In this document: piece after piece, positions 45,149-54,140 of the stretch
Layout of the letters: the number at the start of each line of letters is the position of its first letter
How positions within the stretch are numbered: the first letter of the stretch is position 1
Assembly (NCBI RefSeq): GCF_028288225.1
Contig: NZ_JAQBOC010000020.1
Span: 1-64,000 of the forward strand
Reading direction: 5' to 3'
DNA: 64,000 nt
From: Mucilaginibacter sp.
GTDB taxonomy: Bacteria > Bacteroidota > Bacteroidia > Sphingobacteriales > Sphingobacteriaceae
Position numbers and translations under genes: made by a program
Notes under the pieces: generated by a model
The model's input: only the letters and a program-made list of their open reading frames with translations
Database searches by the model: none
What the model was told of the DNA's origin: nothing

Positions 45149-47191
45149 ATGGAACAACGCCGTTATTTCAACCGCGATTTAAGCTGGCTTTCTTTTAACG
45201 AACGTGTAATGGAAGAAGCCGCTAATGAAAAGATACCTCTTTTAGAGCGGATAAAGTTCCTTAGTATTTTTTCGTCAAACCTGGATGAGTTTCACCGGGT
45301 GCGGATGCCGGTATTACGCGCATTACAAAAGATAGGTGAAAAGGACGAAAATAGGATAAGCGCTGATGAACAAAAAGGGATTTTAAAACAAGCGCTGGAT
45401 ATGATAAATGCCCAGCAGGAACGTTTTGGGGCAATACTAAAAGATCAGCTGATCCCACTGCTTAAGAGTTATAATATTCACCTGCTGTATAATGAAGTTT
45501 TCCCGGGTGTGGTAAAGAAGGCAGTTGGTGAATATTTTTTATCTGAAGTACTGGCTTTTTTACAGCCAGTGATTTTAGATGAGCGTAATAAATTTTTTCC
45601 GGAAAATAATAAGCTGTATTTTATTGTGAATTTGCTGGAAACCAGCGGGACTGAGAAAATAATTATGCTCAATATCCCATCTGATGAGCTGCCGCGATTT
45701 TTTACCGTTAAAGCTGAAAGCATAACTTATATAGCATTTTTGGATGATATAATAAGAAACAACCTTGATAAGGTATTTAAGGATGTGGAAATAAAAGGAT
45801 GCTACAGCATTAAAATAACCCGCGATGCCGAACTTGATCTGCAGGATGAATATTCAGGAGATCTTTCGGATGAGATTGAAAAACAGTTAACTAAAAGAGA
45901 TTTTGGGTTGGCAACCCGCTTTTTGCACCAATCAGGTATTCCATTGCGTACAATGCAGTTGGTAACGCGTCAACTCGATCTGCAAAAGGCCTGTACAACC
46001 GAGGGAGGTATGTATCATAACCTTAAAGATTTTTTCTCCTTGCCGGTAAAATCGCCCGGAACATCGTATGAAGAATGGCCCGCCGTTAATACCCCCGGAT
46101 TAGATGAAGCCGCTTCTATTTCATCTCTTATTGCTGATAGGGACATGATCATTCATACGCCTTATCAAAGTTACCATTCTGTGCTACGATTTTTTAACGA
46201 AGCAGCCATTAACCCTGATGTTGAAGAAATTTGTGTTACGCTTTACAGGGTTGCAAGCAATTCAAGGATAGTTAATGCGCTTATAAGTGCCGCAAAAAAC
46301 GGCAAACATGTACTGGTAATGGTTGAGCTTAAGGCCCGGTTTGATGAAGCCAATAATTTGAAGTGGGCTAAAAAGATGAAGAATGCCGGCGTTAAAATTG
46401 TTTATAGTGTAACGGCGCTAAAGGTACATGCTAAAATAGCTATTGTAAAAACAAGGAAAGATCACCGCATAGTTTATTCTGGTTTGCTGGCTACGGGTAA
46501 TTTTAATGAATCTACAGCTAAGTTTTATACCGATCATATCCTGTTTACCTCAAATCCAGATCTGTTGCGCGAGATGGAGCTGGTGTTTTTGTTTCTGAGC
46601 AAGCGGGAAAAACCTTCTGCACATAATCAAATTAATTTTAAGCACTTACTTATAGCCCAGTTTAACCTTCAAAGTAAATTTATTGAACTGATAAACCGGG
46701 AAATACAGTTTGCAAAATCGGGAAAGCCGGCAAGCATCATCATAAAAATGAACAACCTTGAAGAACGGGTGCTGATCGATAAATTGTACGAAGCATCACA
46801 GGCGGGGGTAAAAATTTCAATGATTGTACGCAGTATTTGCTGTTTAATACCTGGCGTTGCCGGTATGAGCGAAAACATTACAGTAAGGCGTATTGTTGAC
46901 CGTTACCTGGAACATGGCCGGGTCTTTATTTTTAACAATGACGGGAACAAAGAAGTGTTTTTAGGCTCTGCCGACTGGATGAACAGAAATATATACCACC
47001 GGATAGAAGTTTGTTTCCCGGTGTGCGATGAAGCAGTGAAAAATGAGATAATGCAAATTGTTGATCTGCAATTGAAGGACAATGTACAGGCCGTGATGCT
47101 TGATCAGGAACTTAGAAATGTTCCTGTGGCTGTTGGGGGGCTTGCTACACAGGCGCAGCGGGAGATTTATAGGTTACTGTCGGGAAATTGA
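45149..47191 (+). CDS. ppk1: Polyphosphate kinase 1
   Basis: Encodes 680 residues, the usual PPK1 length. The N-domain opens with YFNRDLSWLSFNERVMEEA. The phospho-accepting histidine is in TALKVHAKIAIVKT and the second catalytic region is YSGLLATGNFNESTAKFY, with a later RSICCLIPGV and RYLEHGRVFIFNND. It transfers the gamma phosphate of ATP to polyphosphate, a reversible reaction at the membrane or in the cytosol. It starts directly at the stop of the HD-PycTM gene. Confidence 0.96.
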   Translation: MEQRRYFNRDLSWLSFNERVMEEAANEKIPLLERIKFLSIFSSNLDEFHRVRMPVLRALQKIGEKDENRISADEQKGILKQALDMINAQQERFGAILKDQLIPLLKSYNIHLLYNEVFPGVVKKAVGEYFLSEVLAFLQPVILDERNKFFPENNKLYFIVNLLETSGTEKIIMLNIPSDELPRFFTVKAESITYIAFLDDIIRNNLDKVFKDVEIKGCYSIKITRDAELDLQDEYSGDLSDEIEKQLTKRDFGLATRFLHQSGIPLRTMQLVTRQLDLQKACTTEGGMYHNLKDFFSLPVKSPGTSYEEWPAVNTPGLDEAASISSLIADRDMIIHTPYQSYHSVLRFFNEAAINPDVEEICVTLYRVASNSRIVNALISAAKNGKHVLVMVELKARFDEANNLKWAKKMKNAGVKIVYSVTALKVHAKIAIVKTRKDHRIVYSGLLATGNFNESTAKFYTDHILFTSNPDLLREMELVFLFLSKREKPSAHNQINFKHLLIAQFNLQSKFIELINREIQFAKSGKPASIIIKMNNLEERVLIDKLYEASQAGVKISMIVRSICCLIPGVAGMSENITVRRIVDRYLEHGRVFIFNNDGNKEVFLGSADWMNRNIYHRIEVCFPVCDEAVKNEIMQIVDLQLKDNVQAVMLDQELRNVPVAVGGLATQAQREIYRLLSGN

Positions 47192-47229
47192 AATATTTGT
47201 AAATTACCATCAATCCAATTATATCATTT

Positions 47230-48156
47230 ATGAAAAAGATAAACCTCATTTGTTTTTTTGTTCTGTTGATATGCAGTCAAATTAACCCTGCATCAGCACA
47301 GCAAACAAGCAGCAAGCTGCCAAAATTATTGATAAGGCTTGATGATATTGGCATGAACCATTCAGTAAATATGGCGATGCAAAAAATGGCGGAAACCGGG
47401 ATGCCTTTTTCGGCCTCGGTGCAATTTGCCTGTCCATGGTACCAGGAGGCCGTTGAAATTTTGAAGAAGAACCCGCAGGTAACGGTAGGGGTGCATTTAA
47501 CACTGACATCCGAATGGAAAAACTACCGCTGGGGACCGGTTACCGGACGTACTGCTGTACCAAGTTTGGTTGATACGGTTGGCTATTTTCCGCAATCAAC
47601 CAGGGCATTCTCACAAAGCGGTTATAAGTTGGATGAGGTAGAAACAGAATTATCAGCACAAATTGAGCGGGCTTTAAAGTCTGGTTTAAAAATAATTTAT
47701 ATAGATCCGCATATGGGGATTGCGCTATCAACACCTGAATTACGCGCATTAACAGAAAAACTTGCGCGCAAATACAAGCTGGCTATTTCGCCATTGAGCA
47801 GCGTATCGTATTTTGGAGAAACCTATATGGAAATGTGGGGAGAACCGATAGCTACAAAAAAATCAGCCTTTTTAAATTATGTTAACAATAAGCTTAAGGC
47901 TGATAAACCAAATCTTGTTGTAATCCATACCGCTACTCCAAGTCCGGAGATGGATGTGTTGGTAGATATGAACAGCAAAATGATGAATGATAAAGACGGG
48001 AAGCCATTAACCAGCAAGCACAGGCAAACAGAGCTGAATATGCTGCTTTCGCCGGAGTTTAGAGATCTTGTTGGTAAAAAGTTTGAGTTAATGAACTACC
48101 AGCAATTATTGGAGCATAAGGATATTAGTGTGTTAAAAGCGGTGAATGGTGCATGA
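47230..48156 (+). CDS. YdjC/ChbG family carbohydrate deacetylase, exported
   Basis: Encodes 308 residues with a signal peptide (KKINLICFFVLLICSQINPASAQ). Metal-site motifs are LLIRLDDIGMNHSVN, VTVGVHLTLTSEW and IDPHMGIALS, which fit the YdjC/ChbG/HpnK deacetylase family. It should remove an acetyl group from an oligosaccharide outside the cytoplasm, such as chitin or peptidoglycan pieces; the substrate is not known. It follows ppk1 by 38 bases, although a functional link is not obvious. A REP palindrome pair lies after it. Confidence 0.87.
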   Translation: MKKINLICFFVLLICSQINPASAQQTSSKLPKLLIRLDDIGMNHSVNMAMQKMAETGMPFSASVQFACPWYQEAVEILKKNPQVTVGVHLTLTSEWKNYRWGPVTGRTAVPSLVDTVGYFPQSTRAFSQSGYKLDEVETELSAQIERALKSGLKIIYIDPHMGIALSTPELRALTEKLARKYKLAISPLSSVSYFGETYMEMWGEPIATKKSAFLNYVNNKLKADKPNLVVIHTATPSPEMDVLVDMNSKMMNDKDGKPLTSKHRQTELNMLLSPEFRDLVGKKFELMNYQQLLEHKDISVLKAVNGA

Positions 48157-48221
48157 ACCCCCGATGTTGGCTGATTGATAGGGTTTTGCTGATTTTTGAT
48201 ATCAATGGGGTACATTTTGCC

Positions 48222-48281
48222 GTAGGGGCGTATCGCATACGCCTTATTCGCATCCACAGGGCGTATGCGATACGCCCCTGC
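48222..48281. repeat. Inverted pair of REP palindromes
   Basis: Two copies of the GGGGCGTATCGCATACGCC palindrome in opposite orientation (48225-48243 and 48259-48278), 15 bases apart. Each copy is itself a hairpin and the pair can fold into a larger one. Same family as the copies around the RAYT gene at 61283-61828, 12 kb away. Confidence 0.8.
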
Positions 48282-48309
48282 AAAATTGGGATTATGGTAC
48301 GGTTCAAAA

Positions 48310-49695
48310 TTATATCGCAACCGTTTGGCCTGCCGAATAATATTTCAACTGGATAATATCATTTGCAATTGGCTTGGTATTCCAGGCCTGGTGAATGGTT
48401 AAAGCTGCGCCAACGGCTGATGCCTGTGCCATTGAAGCGGCAAATACTTCCAGTCCTTTAAATTCGGCAGCAAGCAAGTGCATAAAAACGCTGTTTTTAC
48501 TGAACCCGCCATCAACAAAAATCCTTTTCACGGGTGTGCCTTTAAGTATTAATTGTGTTGATGCAAACTGCAGATTTACCAGGTCGAGCATTAGCTGGTG
48601 ATAGGCTTCAGTATCATTCTTAAAATCAGCCAGCTCCCTTGAGCCAAATATCGATTCCTTTTTGAAGTTATCCTCGTAAAAAACCTGTGAATGATTTTTT
48701 TTGAGCTTTTTGATGATCTCGGGATTGTAGGTAATATTCCGGTACTTAATAGCATCTACGTTAAAATGTGCGGCAATCCGCTTTATTTGCTGCTCATATT
48801 CATTGCCCGAGAATAACCTGGAAGCTTTTACCGGCTGCCCCTTGTATTGCAAAAAGCTTAAACAATCGTTTTTAAGCTCTTCAACCGTTAATGTAAGCTG
48901 GTTAAAAGGATTCAGGCTAATAGACCATGTACCTGTTGATATTAATATAAAAGGTTCGTGAAAGTTTACCAGGTAGGGAATAAGTGCAGCTGAGCTATCG
49001 TGTAAGCCGGCACCTACCTTATAGTTTGTTCCCGGAAATAGCGGTGCTGAAACTTTGTTTGCCGGCACAATAGGCGGCAATTTCAAGGCCACTCCCTCAT
49101 GCTGGATCCATTCATGATACCTGTTTTTTTCAAAATCCCACATGCCGGTGTGGCAGCCAATACTTGTAAGATCAGAATAATGGGCGCCGGTTAGCAAAAA
49201 GCTAAGGTATTGCGGTAAATGCAGAGCGAATTTCACCTGTTTAAACACATCTGGTTTTTCTTTTTTTAGTCTGTATAATTGCAGACCGGAATTAAGACTG
49301 CCCAAAACAGGTGAAGCTGTTTGAATGCTGAACTTTTCCTCCCCGCCATATTTGGTATAAAATTTTTGGCTTAATTCCTCCGGATAGGGCTTAAGGTAAT
49401 TATACAAAGGGGCAACAGGTTTGCCATCTTCACCCACATAAACAAAGCTTGCGCCATACGATGAAAAGTTTATTGCCTTTATATTAAACTCTTTAAGCCT
49501 GAAAACCTCGCTCAATGAATCAAAAACAGATAGCCTGAGACTTTCAAGATTTTCGCACGGAAATCCGTCCTCGTCGACCGTTTCAATAAAACGTGCCGAT
49601 TTTTCAAAAACTATCTGGTAATTCTCATCAAATAAGAATAGTTTTTTATTGGTTTTGCCAACATCAAATACAACTATTACCGGTTTTGGACTCAT
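48310..49695 (-). CDS. rhaB: FGGY-family sugar kinase, probable rhamnulokinase
   Basis: Encodes 461 residues. The ATP phosphate loop is VVFDVGKTNKKLFLFD, and IFVDGGFSKNSVFMHLLA and GAGLHDSSAALIPYL are the FGGY signatures. The gene sits 12 bases downstream of a rhamnose isomerase on the same strand, which makes L-rhamnulose the likely substrate, giving L-rhamnulose-1-phosphate. The rhaD aldolase is not in the window. I assign the symbol from context more than from sequence. Confidence 0.82.
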   Translation of the reverse strand: MSPKPVIVVFDVGKTNKKLFLFDENYQIVFEKSARFIETVDEDGFPCENLESLRLSVFDSLSEVFRLKEFNIKAINFSSYGASFVYVGEDGKPVAPLYNYLKPYPEELSQKFYTKYGGEEKFSIQTASPVLGSLNSGLQLYRLKKEKPDVFKQVKFALHLPQYLSFLLTGAHYSDLTSIGCHTGMWDFEKNRYHEWIQHEGVALKLPPIVPANKVSAPLFPGTNYKVGAGLHDSSAALIPYLVNFHEPFILISTGTWSISLNPFNQLTLTVEELKNDCLSFLQYKGQPVKASRLFSGNEYEQQIKRIAAHFNVDAIKYRNITYNPEIIKKLKKNHSQVFYEDNFKKESIFGSRELADFKNDTEAYHQLMLDLVNLQFASTQLILKGTPVKRIFVDGGFSKNSVFMHLLAAEFKGLEVFAASMAQASAVGAALTIHQAWNTKPIANDIIQLKYYSAGQTVAI

Positions 49696-49707
49696 ATGGG
49701 GTATTGG

Positions 49708-50982
49708 CTACAAGCCGGTAGCAACGGTTTTTGATCCACGTTCTTTTATTAAATTATCCCTAACCTGCAGTTTTCTGTAAGCGCCTACCGGGTTTAATGC
49801 CCCGCCCGACAGCAAGCTTGCTTCGGCAACCAGTGGCCGTACATCTGTACGATAAGCCTCCTGCAAGATCTCCTGCGCAAGGGTTACATCATTGTTTTGC
49901 TGTGCCGCAGTTAATGCCGCTTTATCAACAATTAAAGCTTGTGCATAGGCTATTTTTATAGCTTGTACTGATTGTAACAGGTCTTCAATAGGGTCTTTTA
50001 CATTATGGGATGCATCAATCATCCAGCCAATATCGGTAGCGTGAGTCATGTCGCGGGCATCCATTCCTTCAACAAGTTCATTAAATATCAGGAACAACTG
50101 GTATGGGTTTATGCTGCCTACCGTAAGGTCATCATCACCATATTTTGAATCGTTAAAATGAAAACCGGCCAGTTTGCCTTCCATTAGCAACAAGGAAACT
50201 ATCTGCTCGATATTTGTATTTGGCAAATGATGCCCAAGGTCAACCAGCGTTGAAGCTTTTTTGCCTAATTTATTTGCCAGTAAAAGTGATTGTCCCCAAT
50301 CGCCTATGGTAGTTGAATAAAAGTTTGGCTCAAAAGGTTTGTACTCAATCCATACTTTCCAGTCATCGGGCAAAGCGCTGTAGATTTCCTGTAAACTCTC
50401 CAATGTATTTTGAAATGCCTTGCGGAAATTTAACTGTCCGGGAAAATTTGATCCGTCGGATAGCCAAACAGATAAAGCTTTTGAATTTAGCTGAACGCCA
50501 TACTTAATTACTTCGATATTATGCTGAATTGCCTGTTTGCGTACCTCTTTATCAACATGGTGCAACGAGCCATATTTATAGCTCAGTTTTTGATCTGCCT
50601 GATCCTGGAAGGTGTTTGAGTTTACGGCATCAAAATGCAGGCCCCGTTGTGCGGCCAATGCTTTTATGGCCGTTGCGTTGTCAGGAATATCCCACGGGAT
50701 ATGTAAAGAAATTGAATTGCTCGATTTGTTTAGCGCGTTGATAACACCAACATCCTCAATCTTCTCTTCAAGGCTTCGCGGTTCGCCGCCACCCGAAAAT
50801 CTTCCAAAGCGGGTGCCGCCTGTTCCCAACGCCCAACTCGGAATAGCTATATTAAATGCCTGCAACTTACTCATCACATCATTAAGCCCAGGGATATCAG
50901 CGCTTACAAATTCAAGCTTGCGCTTATGGTCAGTTAGCTCGTTATGGTTCAATTCATCAATCTTAAACTGATCAATATTCAT
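49708..50982 (-). CDS. rhaI: L-rhamnose isomerase (RhaI type)
   Basis: Encodes 424 residues of a TIM-barrel sugar isomerase. Motifs include NAFNIAIPSWALGTGGTRFG-like opening (residues 42-62), LSVWLSDGSNFPGQ, VWIEYKPFEPNFY, TLVDLGHHLPNTNIEQI and GFHFNDSKYGDDDL with the metal-binding Glu, Asp and His residues in order. This is the RhaI type known from Pseudomonas and Bacteroidota, not the E. coli RhaA type. It converts L-rhamnose to L-rhamnulose and feeds the kinase encoded next. The operon begins here; upstream lies a gap of about 640 bases. Confidence 0.88.
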   Translation of the reverse strand: MNIDQFKIDELNHNELTDHKRKLEFVSADIPGLNDVMSKLQAFNIAIPSWALGTGGTRFGRFSGGGEPRSLEEKIEDVGVINALNKSSNSISLHIPWDIPDNATAIKALAAQRGLHFDAVNSNTFQDQADQKLSYKYGSLHHVDKEVRKQAIQHNIEVIKYGVQLNSKALSVWLSDGSNFPGQLNFRKAFQNTLESLQEIYSALPDDWKVWIEYKPFEPNFYSTTIGDWGQSLLLANKLGKKASTLVDLGHHLPNTNIEQIVSLLLMEGKLAGFHFNDSKYGDDDLTVGSINPYQLFLIFNELVEGMDARDMTHATDIGWMIDASHNVKDPIEDLLQSVQAIKIAYAQALIVDKAALTAAQQNNDVTLAQEILQEAYRTDVRPLVAEASLLSGGALNPVGAYRKLQVRDNLIKERGSKTVATGL

Positions 50983-51623
50983 AAATAAAAAGTTTTAACA
51001 GGTTTATAAATTCATTTGCAAAAGCAGCAGCTATGCAATATTAAATGTATAGTTAACAGTCGTTTTTGGAAACCTCTAATATAGGGTTGTAAATGGCATG
51101 TTTTTAATTTTTTTTATAAATCCAGTGCCCGGCAGGCCATTAATAATGCTAAACGGAATTTAATATTTTGAATCATCACCTATAAAGGTGAGTCCGTCCT
51201 TATATATATTAAGCCAAGCCAAATATTAATTATTGCTTATATGGTTTGACTTTGTAGCTAAAATTTTATAAAGTATAAATATCAGGCGTAAAACGATGGG
51301 GAGAAATATCACACATATATGGTATTTTTTTTCTGGTAGATATGCAGGAATTTTGCAAAACAAAAACAACGGAAAATACTGCGGAAATAAATTTGAAGGC
51401 CAAATGTGTTTTACAAGGTAAATAAGGATGAATTGAAAGATGGCGGATTGTATGATGTTAGCTTAAAAAGTGGAATAATCATTATGATAACGTAATATGG
51501 TATGATTTTAGAACTTATTCTATATTATAAACCGACTCGGTTTTTTATTAAACCATTGCTTATTATAAAAAGGAATTCAAAAAATAGGCGCTCTGTTGTA
51601 AATGTTTAATAAAAGATATTATT
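50983..51623. other. Gene-poor gap with a possible coding scrap
   Basis: About 640 bases, AT-rich, with no convincing complete gene. At 51409-51495 (plus) a short open stretch, FYKVNKDELKDGGLYDV onward, ends in TAA and looks like a fragment of a decayed gene, but it has no start. The first part must hold the promoter of the rhamnose operon on the minus strand, which I could not define. Confidence 0.4.
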
Positions 51624-51794
51624 ATGAGTACAAGATTTAGATTTCATTATTTGTTTATTGCCTTTGTTGGATTAGGGTTTCTCGGTTATCTTGCATTTGA
51701 TACTTATCCATATATTAATTTTGGCCACGTACTGTTATTAACCAGTTGCGACATGGTGTTTTTTTTCCTCGCTTATAAAACATACCCCGCATAA
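51624..51794 (+). CDS. Small two-helix membrane protein
   Basis: Encodes 56 residues: RFHYLFIAFVGLGFLGYLAF is a first hydrophobic helix, then DTYPYINFGHV, and a second helix through LLLTSCDMVFFFLAYKTYPA. The clean helix-turn-helix layout suggests a real small membrane protein. No family is known to me. It stands 250 bases before the Bat operon on the same strand but has its own surrounding AT-rich DNA. Confidence 0.55.
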   Translation: MSTRFRFHYLFIAFVGLGFLGYLAFDTYPYINFGHVLLLTSCDMVFFFLAYKTYPA

Positions 51795-51988
51795 ATATCC
51801 CCAATTTATAATTCCCGTCCCTGCAATTGGCATTGATAAATAAAAGCGGATAATATTTATCCCGGTTCACCCGATTTAATACAACGATTATTATTTCCAC
51901 TTAAAATCCTTCTTTCATTGGAATTTTGAGGCTTAAAACTGAATTATTGTTAATTTTAACAAAATTTAACATTTATACCTCACTTTTT

Positions 51989-52021
51989 TTTGGCAAAAAT
52001 TTGATCATCTGTTTAAGTTTG
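51989..52021 (+). promoter_or_regulatory. Promoter of the Bat operon
   Basis: TTTG at 51989-51992 and TAAGTTTG at 52014-52021 match the Bacteroidota consensus with 21 bases between them, slightly long. The moxR ATG follows 25 bases after. Confidence 0.5.
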
Positions 52022-52046
52022 CCTACCAAAAAATAATAATCGTTTA

Positions 52047-53102
52047 ATGGAAGAAATAAATAGTAATACCGGGCATCTTTTGCCTGACGCTGTGGCTGGA
52101 AATTCATCGTATTCAACAGATATAAGGGCGTTGAATGAAATGATCCAGAAGGAGAGCGCTTTTATCGATCTTCTGAAAATGGAGATGGATAAGGTTATTG
52201 TAGGGCAGAAATATATGGTGGACCGCTTACTGATAGGTTTGCTGGCTGATGGCCATATCCTGTTGGAAGGTGTTCCCGGCCTGGCAAAAACATTGGCAAT
52301 TAATACGCTGTCGAAAGCTATCCAGGCCGATTTTAGCCGCATTCAGTTTACACCGGATCTGTTGCCTGCCGATTTGTTGGGCACGATGATCTACAACCAG
52401 AAAAAAGAGGAGTTTATTGTACGGAAAGGCCCCTTGTTCTCCAATTTTATACTGGCTGATGAGATAAACCGTGCCCCTGCAAAGGTACAAAGTGCTTTGC
52501 TTGAAGCCATGCAGGAAAGACAGGTTACTATTGGTGATACTACATTCCCGTTGCCAACCCCATTTTTGGTGCTTGCTACTCAAAACCCGATTGAACAGGA
52601 AGGAACCTACCCGCTGCCAGAAGCGCAGGTTGACCGTTTTATGCTGAAAGTGGTTATCGGCTATCCGAATAAGGAAGATGAGAAAAAAATTGTACGTGCC
52701 AATATCGCACCACAAGGGATGTTAAAACCAAATCCGATCATCCGTCCTGATGATATCATCAAAGCGCGCAAGGTAGTAAGGGAAGTTTATATGGATGAGA
52801 AGATAGAGCAATACATTATTGATATTGTTTTTGCAACCCGTTATCCTGAACAATATAAACTGGCTAACTATAAAAATCTGATCAGCTTTGGTGCATCGCC
52901 AAGAGCGAGCATTAACCTGGCACTGGCTTCAAAAGCTTATGCATTTATAAAACGCAGAGGATATGTTATCCCTGAGGATGTACGGGCTATTTGCCATGAT
53001 GTTTTAAGGCACAGGATTGGACTGAGCTATGAAGCGGAAGCCGAGAATATGACATCGGAAGATATTATTACCGGGATCCTGAATGCGGTAGAAGTACCGT
53101 GA
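52047..53102 (+). CDS. moxR: MoxR family AAA+ ATPase
   Basis: Encodes 351 residues. Walker A is LLEGVPGLAKTLAIN, Walker B is NFILADEINRAPAKVQSALLEAM, and sensor 1 is LATQNPIEQEGTYPLPEAQ, with the arginine finger region QVDRFMLK. MoxR ATPases act as chaperones that work with VWA-domain proteins. It is the first gene of the Bat operon (moxR, DUF58, batA-batE), which in Bacteroides is linked to aerotolerance. A repeat of about 140 bases separates it from the DUF58 gene. Confidence 0.95.
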   Translation: MEEINSNTGHLLPDAVAGNSSYSTDIRALNEMIQKESAFIDLLKMEMDKVIVGQKYMVDRLLIGLLADGHILLEGVPGLAKTLAINTLSKAIQADFSRIQFTPDLLPADLLGTMIYNQKKEEFIVRKGPLFSNFILADEINRAPAKVQSALLEAMQERQVTIGDTTFPLPTPFLVLATQNPIEQEGTYPLPEAQVDRFMLKVVIGYPNKEDEKKIVRANIAPQGMLKPNPIIRPDDIIKARKVVREVYMDEKIEQYIIDIVFATRYPEQYKLANYKNLISFGASPRASINLALASKAYAFIKRRGYVIPEDVRAICHDVLRHRIGLSYEAEAENMTSEDIITGILNAVEVP

Positions 53103-53110
53103 GGAAGAAG

Positions 53111-53248
53111 AGAATCAGGAGTCAAGAAGTCAAGAGACAAGATTTAAAATAATAAGGAGAAGCTTCAGGAAGCGGAAGTCAAAAACCAAAGTAAGAGTTG
53201 TAGCAAACACTGCTGTCTTATCTTGATTCTTGACTTCTTGATTCTTGT
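53111..53248. repeat. Inverted repeat of the AAGAAGTCAAGA type inside the Bat operon
   Basis: An arm near 53111-53142 (core AGTCAAGAAGTCAAGAGACA) is complementary with mismatches to an arm at 53221-53248 (core TTCTTGACTTCTTGATTC). It can fold into a long imperfect hairpin in the mRNA between moxR and the DUF58 gene. Confidence 0.65.
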
Positions 53249-53258
53249 ATCTGAAATT

Positions 53259-54140
53259 ATGGCGAAGGACACTAAAGAACTGCTTAAAAAAGTAAGAAAG
53301 ATAGAGATAAAAACCCGGGGGCTGAGCAATCACCTGTTTTCGGGTGAATATCACTCTGCCTTTAAGGGGCGGGGTATGGCCTTTAGCGAGGTGCGCGAGT
53401 ACCAGGTTGGCGATGAGATCAGAACTATTGACTGGAACGTTACGGCCCGCTTTAATCACCCTTATGTTAAGGTATTTGATGAGGAAAGGGAACTTACGGT
53501 AATGCTGCTGATGGATGTAAGCGGATCTGAAAATTTTGGCACGCTCTCACAACAAAAGCAGGATCTGGCTACTGAGCTGTGTGCCGTGCTTGCTTTTTCG
53601 GCTATTCAGAACAATGACAAGGTGGGGGTGATATTTTTTAGTGATAAGATAGAGAAGTTCATCCCGCCAAAAAAAGGCAGGAGCCATATTTTAATGATCA
53701 TACGTGAGCTGATTGATTTTACACCCGAGAATAAAGGTACCAACGTGGCAGAAGCCTTGAGGTACTTTACCAGCGTAATAAAAAAGAAATGCACGGCTTT
53801 CATTATGTCCGACTTTATGAGCCCTGCTTTTGAGAATGAGCTTAAAATAGCCAATAAAAAACACGACATAATTGCCCTTAGGCTTTACGACAAGCATGAG
53901 GAAGAGTTTCCCAACCTGGGACTGATCCCCGTAAAGGATGAAGAAACCGGACTGCTGACCTGGGTAAATACCGGCGACCCGAAAGTGCGGATCGCTTTTA
54001 AAGCAGATGCTTTAAGAAGGAATGCAGCTTTAAAAGAGGTTTTTAGCCGGAGTGGTGTGGACGCAACTGATATTGGTACCCATGAATCGTACGTTAAACC
54101 TTTAATGACATTGTTTAAAAAGCGGGAGAAGAAAAGGTAA
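53259..54140 (+). CDS. DUF58 domain protein of the Bat operon
   Basis: Encodes 293 residues from MAKDTKELLKKVRKIEI at ATG 53259; starts further upstream lie in the repeat. The DUF58 signature is GMAFSEVREYQVGDEIRTIDWN, followed by a VWA-like stretch LLMDVSGSENFGTL with a metal-binding DxSxS. It is expected to link the MoxR ATPase to the VWA proteins. It overlaps the next gene by one base. Confidence 0.93.
   Translation: MAKDTKELLKKVRKIEIKTRGLSNHLFSGEYHSAFKGRGMAFSEVREYQVGDEIRTIDWNVTARFNHPYVKVFDEERELTVMLLMDVSGSENFGTLSQQKQDLATELCAVLAFSAIQNNDKVGVIFFSDKIEKFIPPKKGRSHILMIIRELIDFTPENKGTNVAEALRYFTSVIKKKCTAFIMSDFMSPAFENELKIANKKHDIIALRLYDKHEEEFPNLGLIPVKDEETGLLTWVNTGDPKVRIAFKADALRRNAALKEVFSRSGVDATDIGTHESYVKPLMTLFKKREKKR

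Noticed and set aside
51297..51422. A 41-codon ATG frame (MGRNITHIWYFF onward)
   Set aside because: No conserved pattern, and a more protein-like fragment overlaps it in another frame; probably chance.
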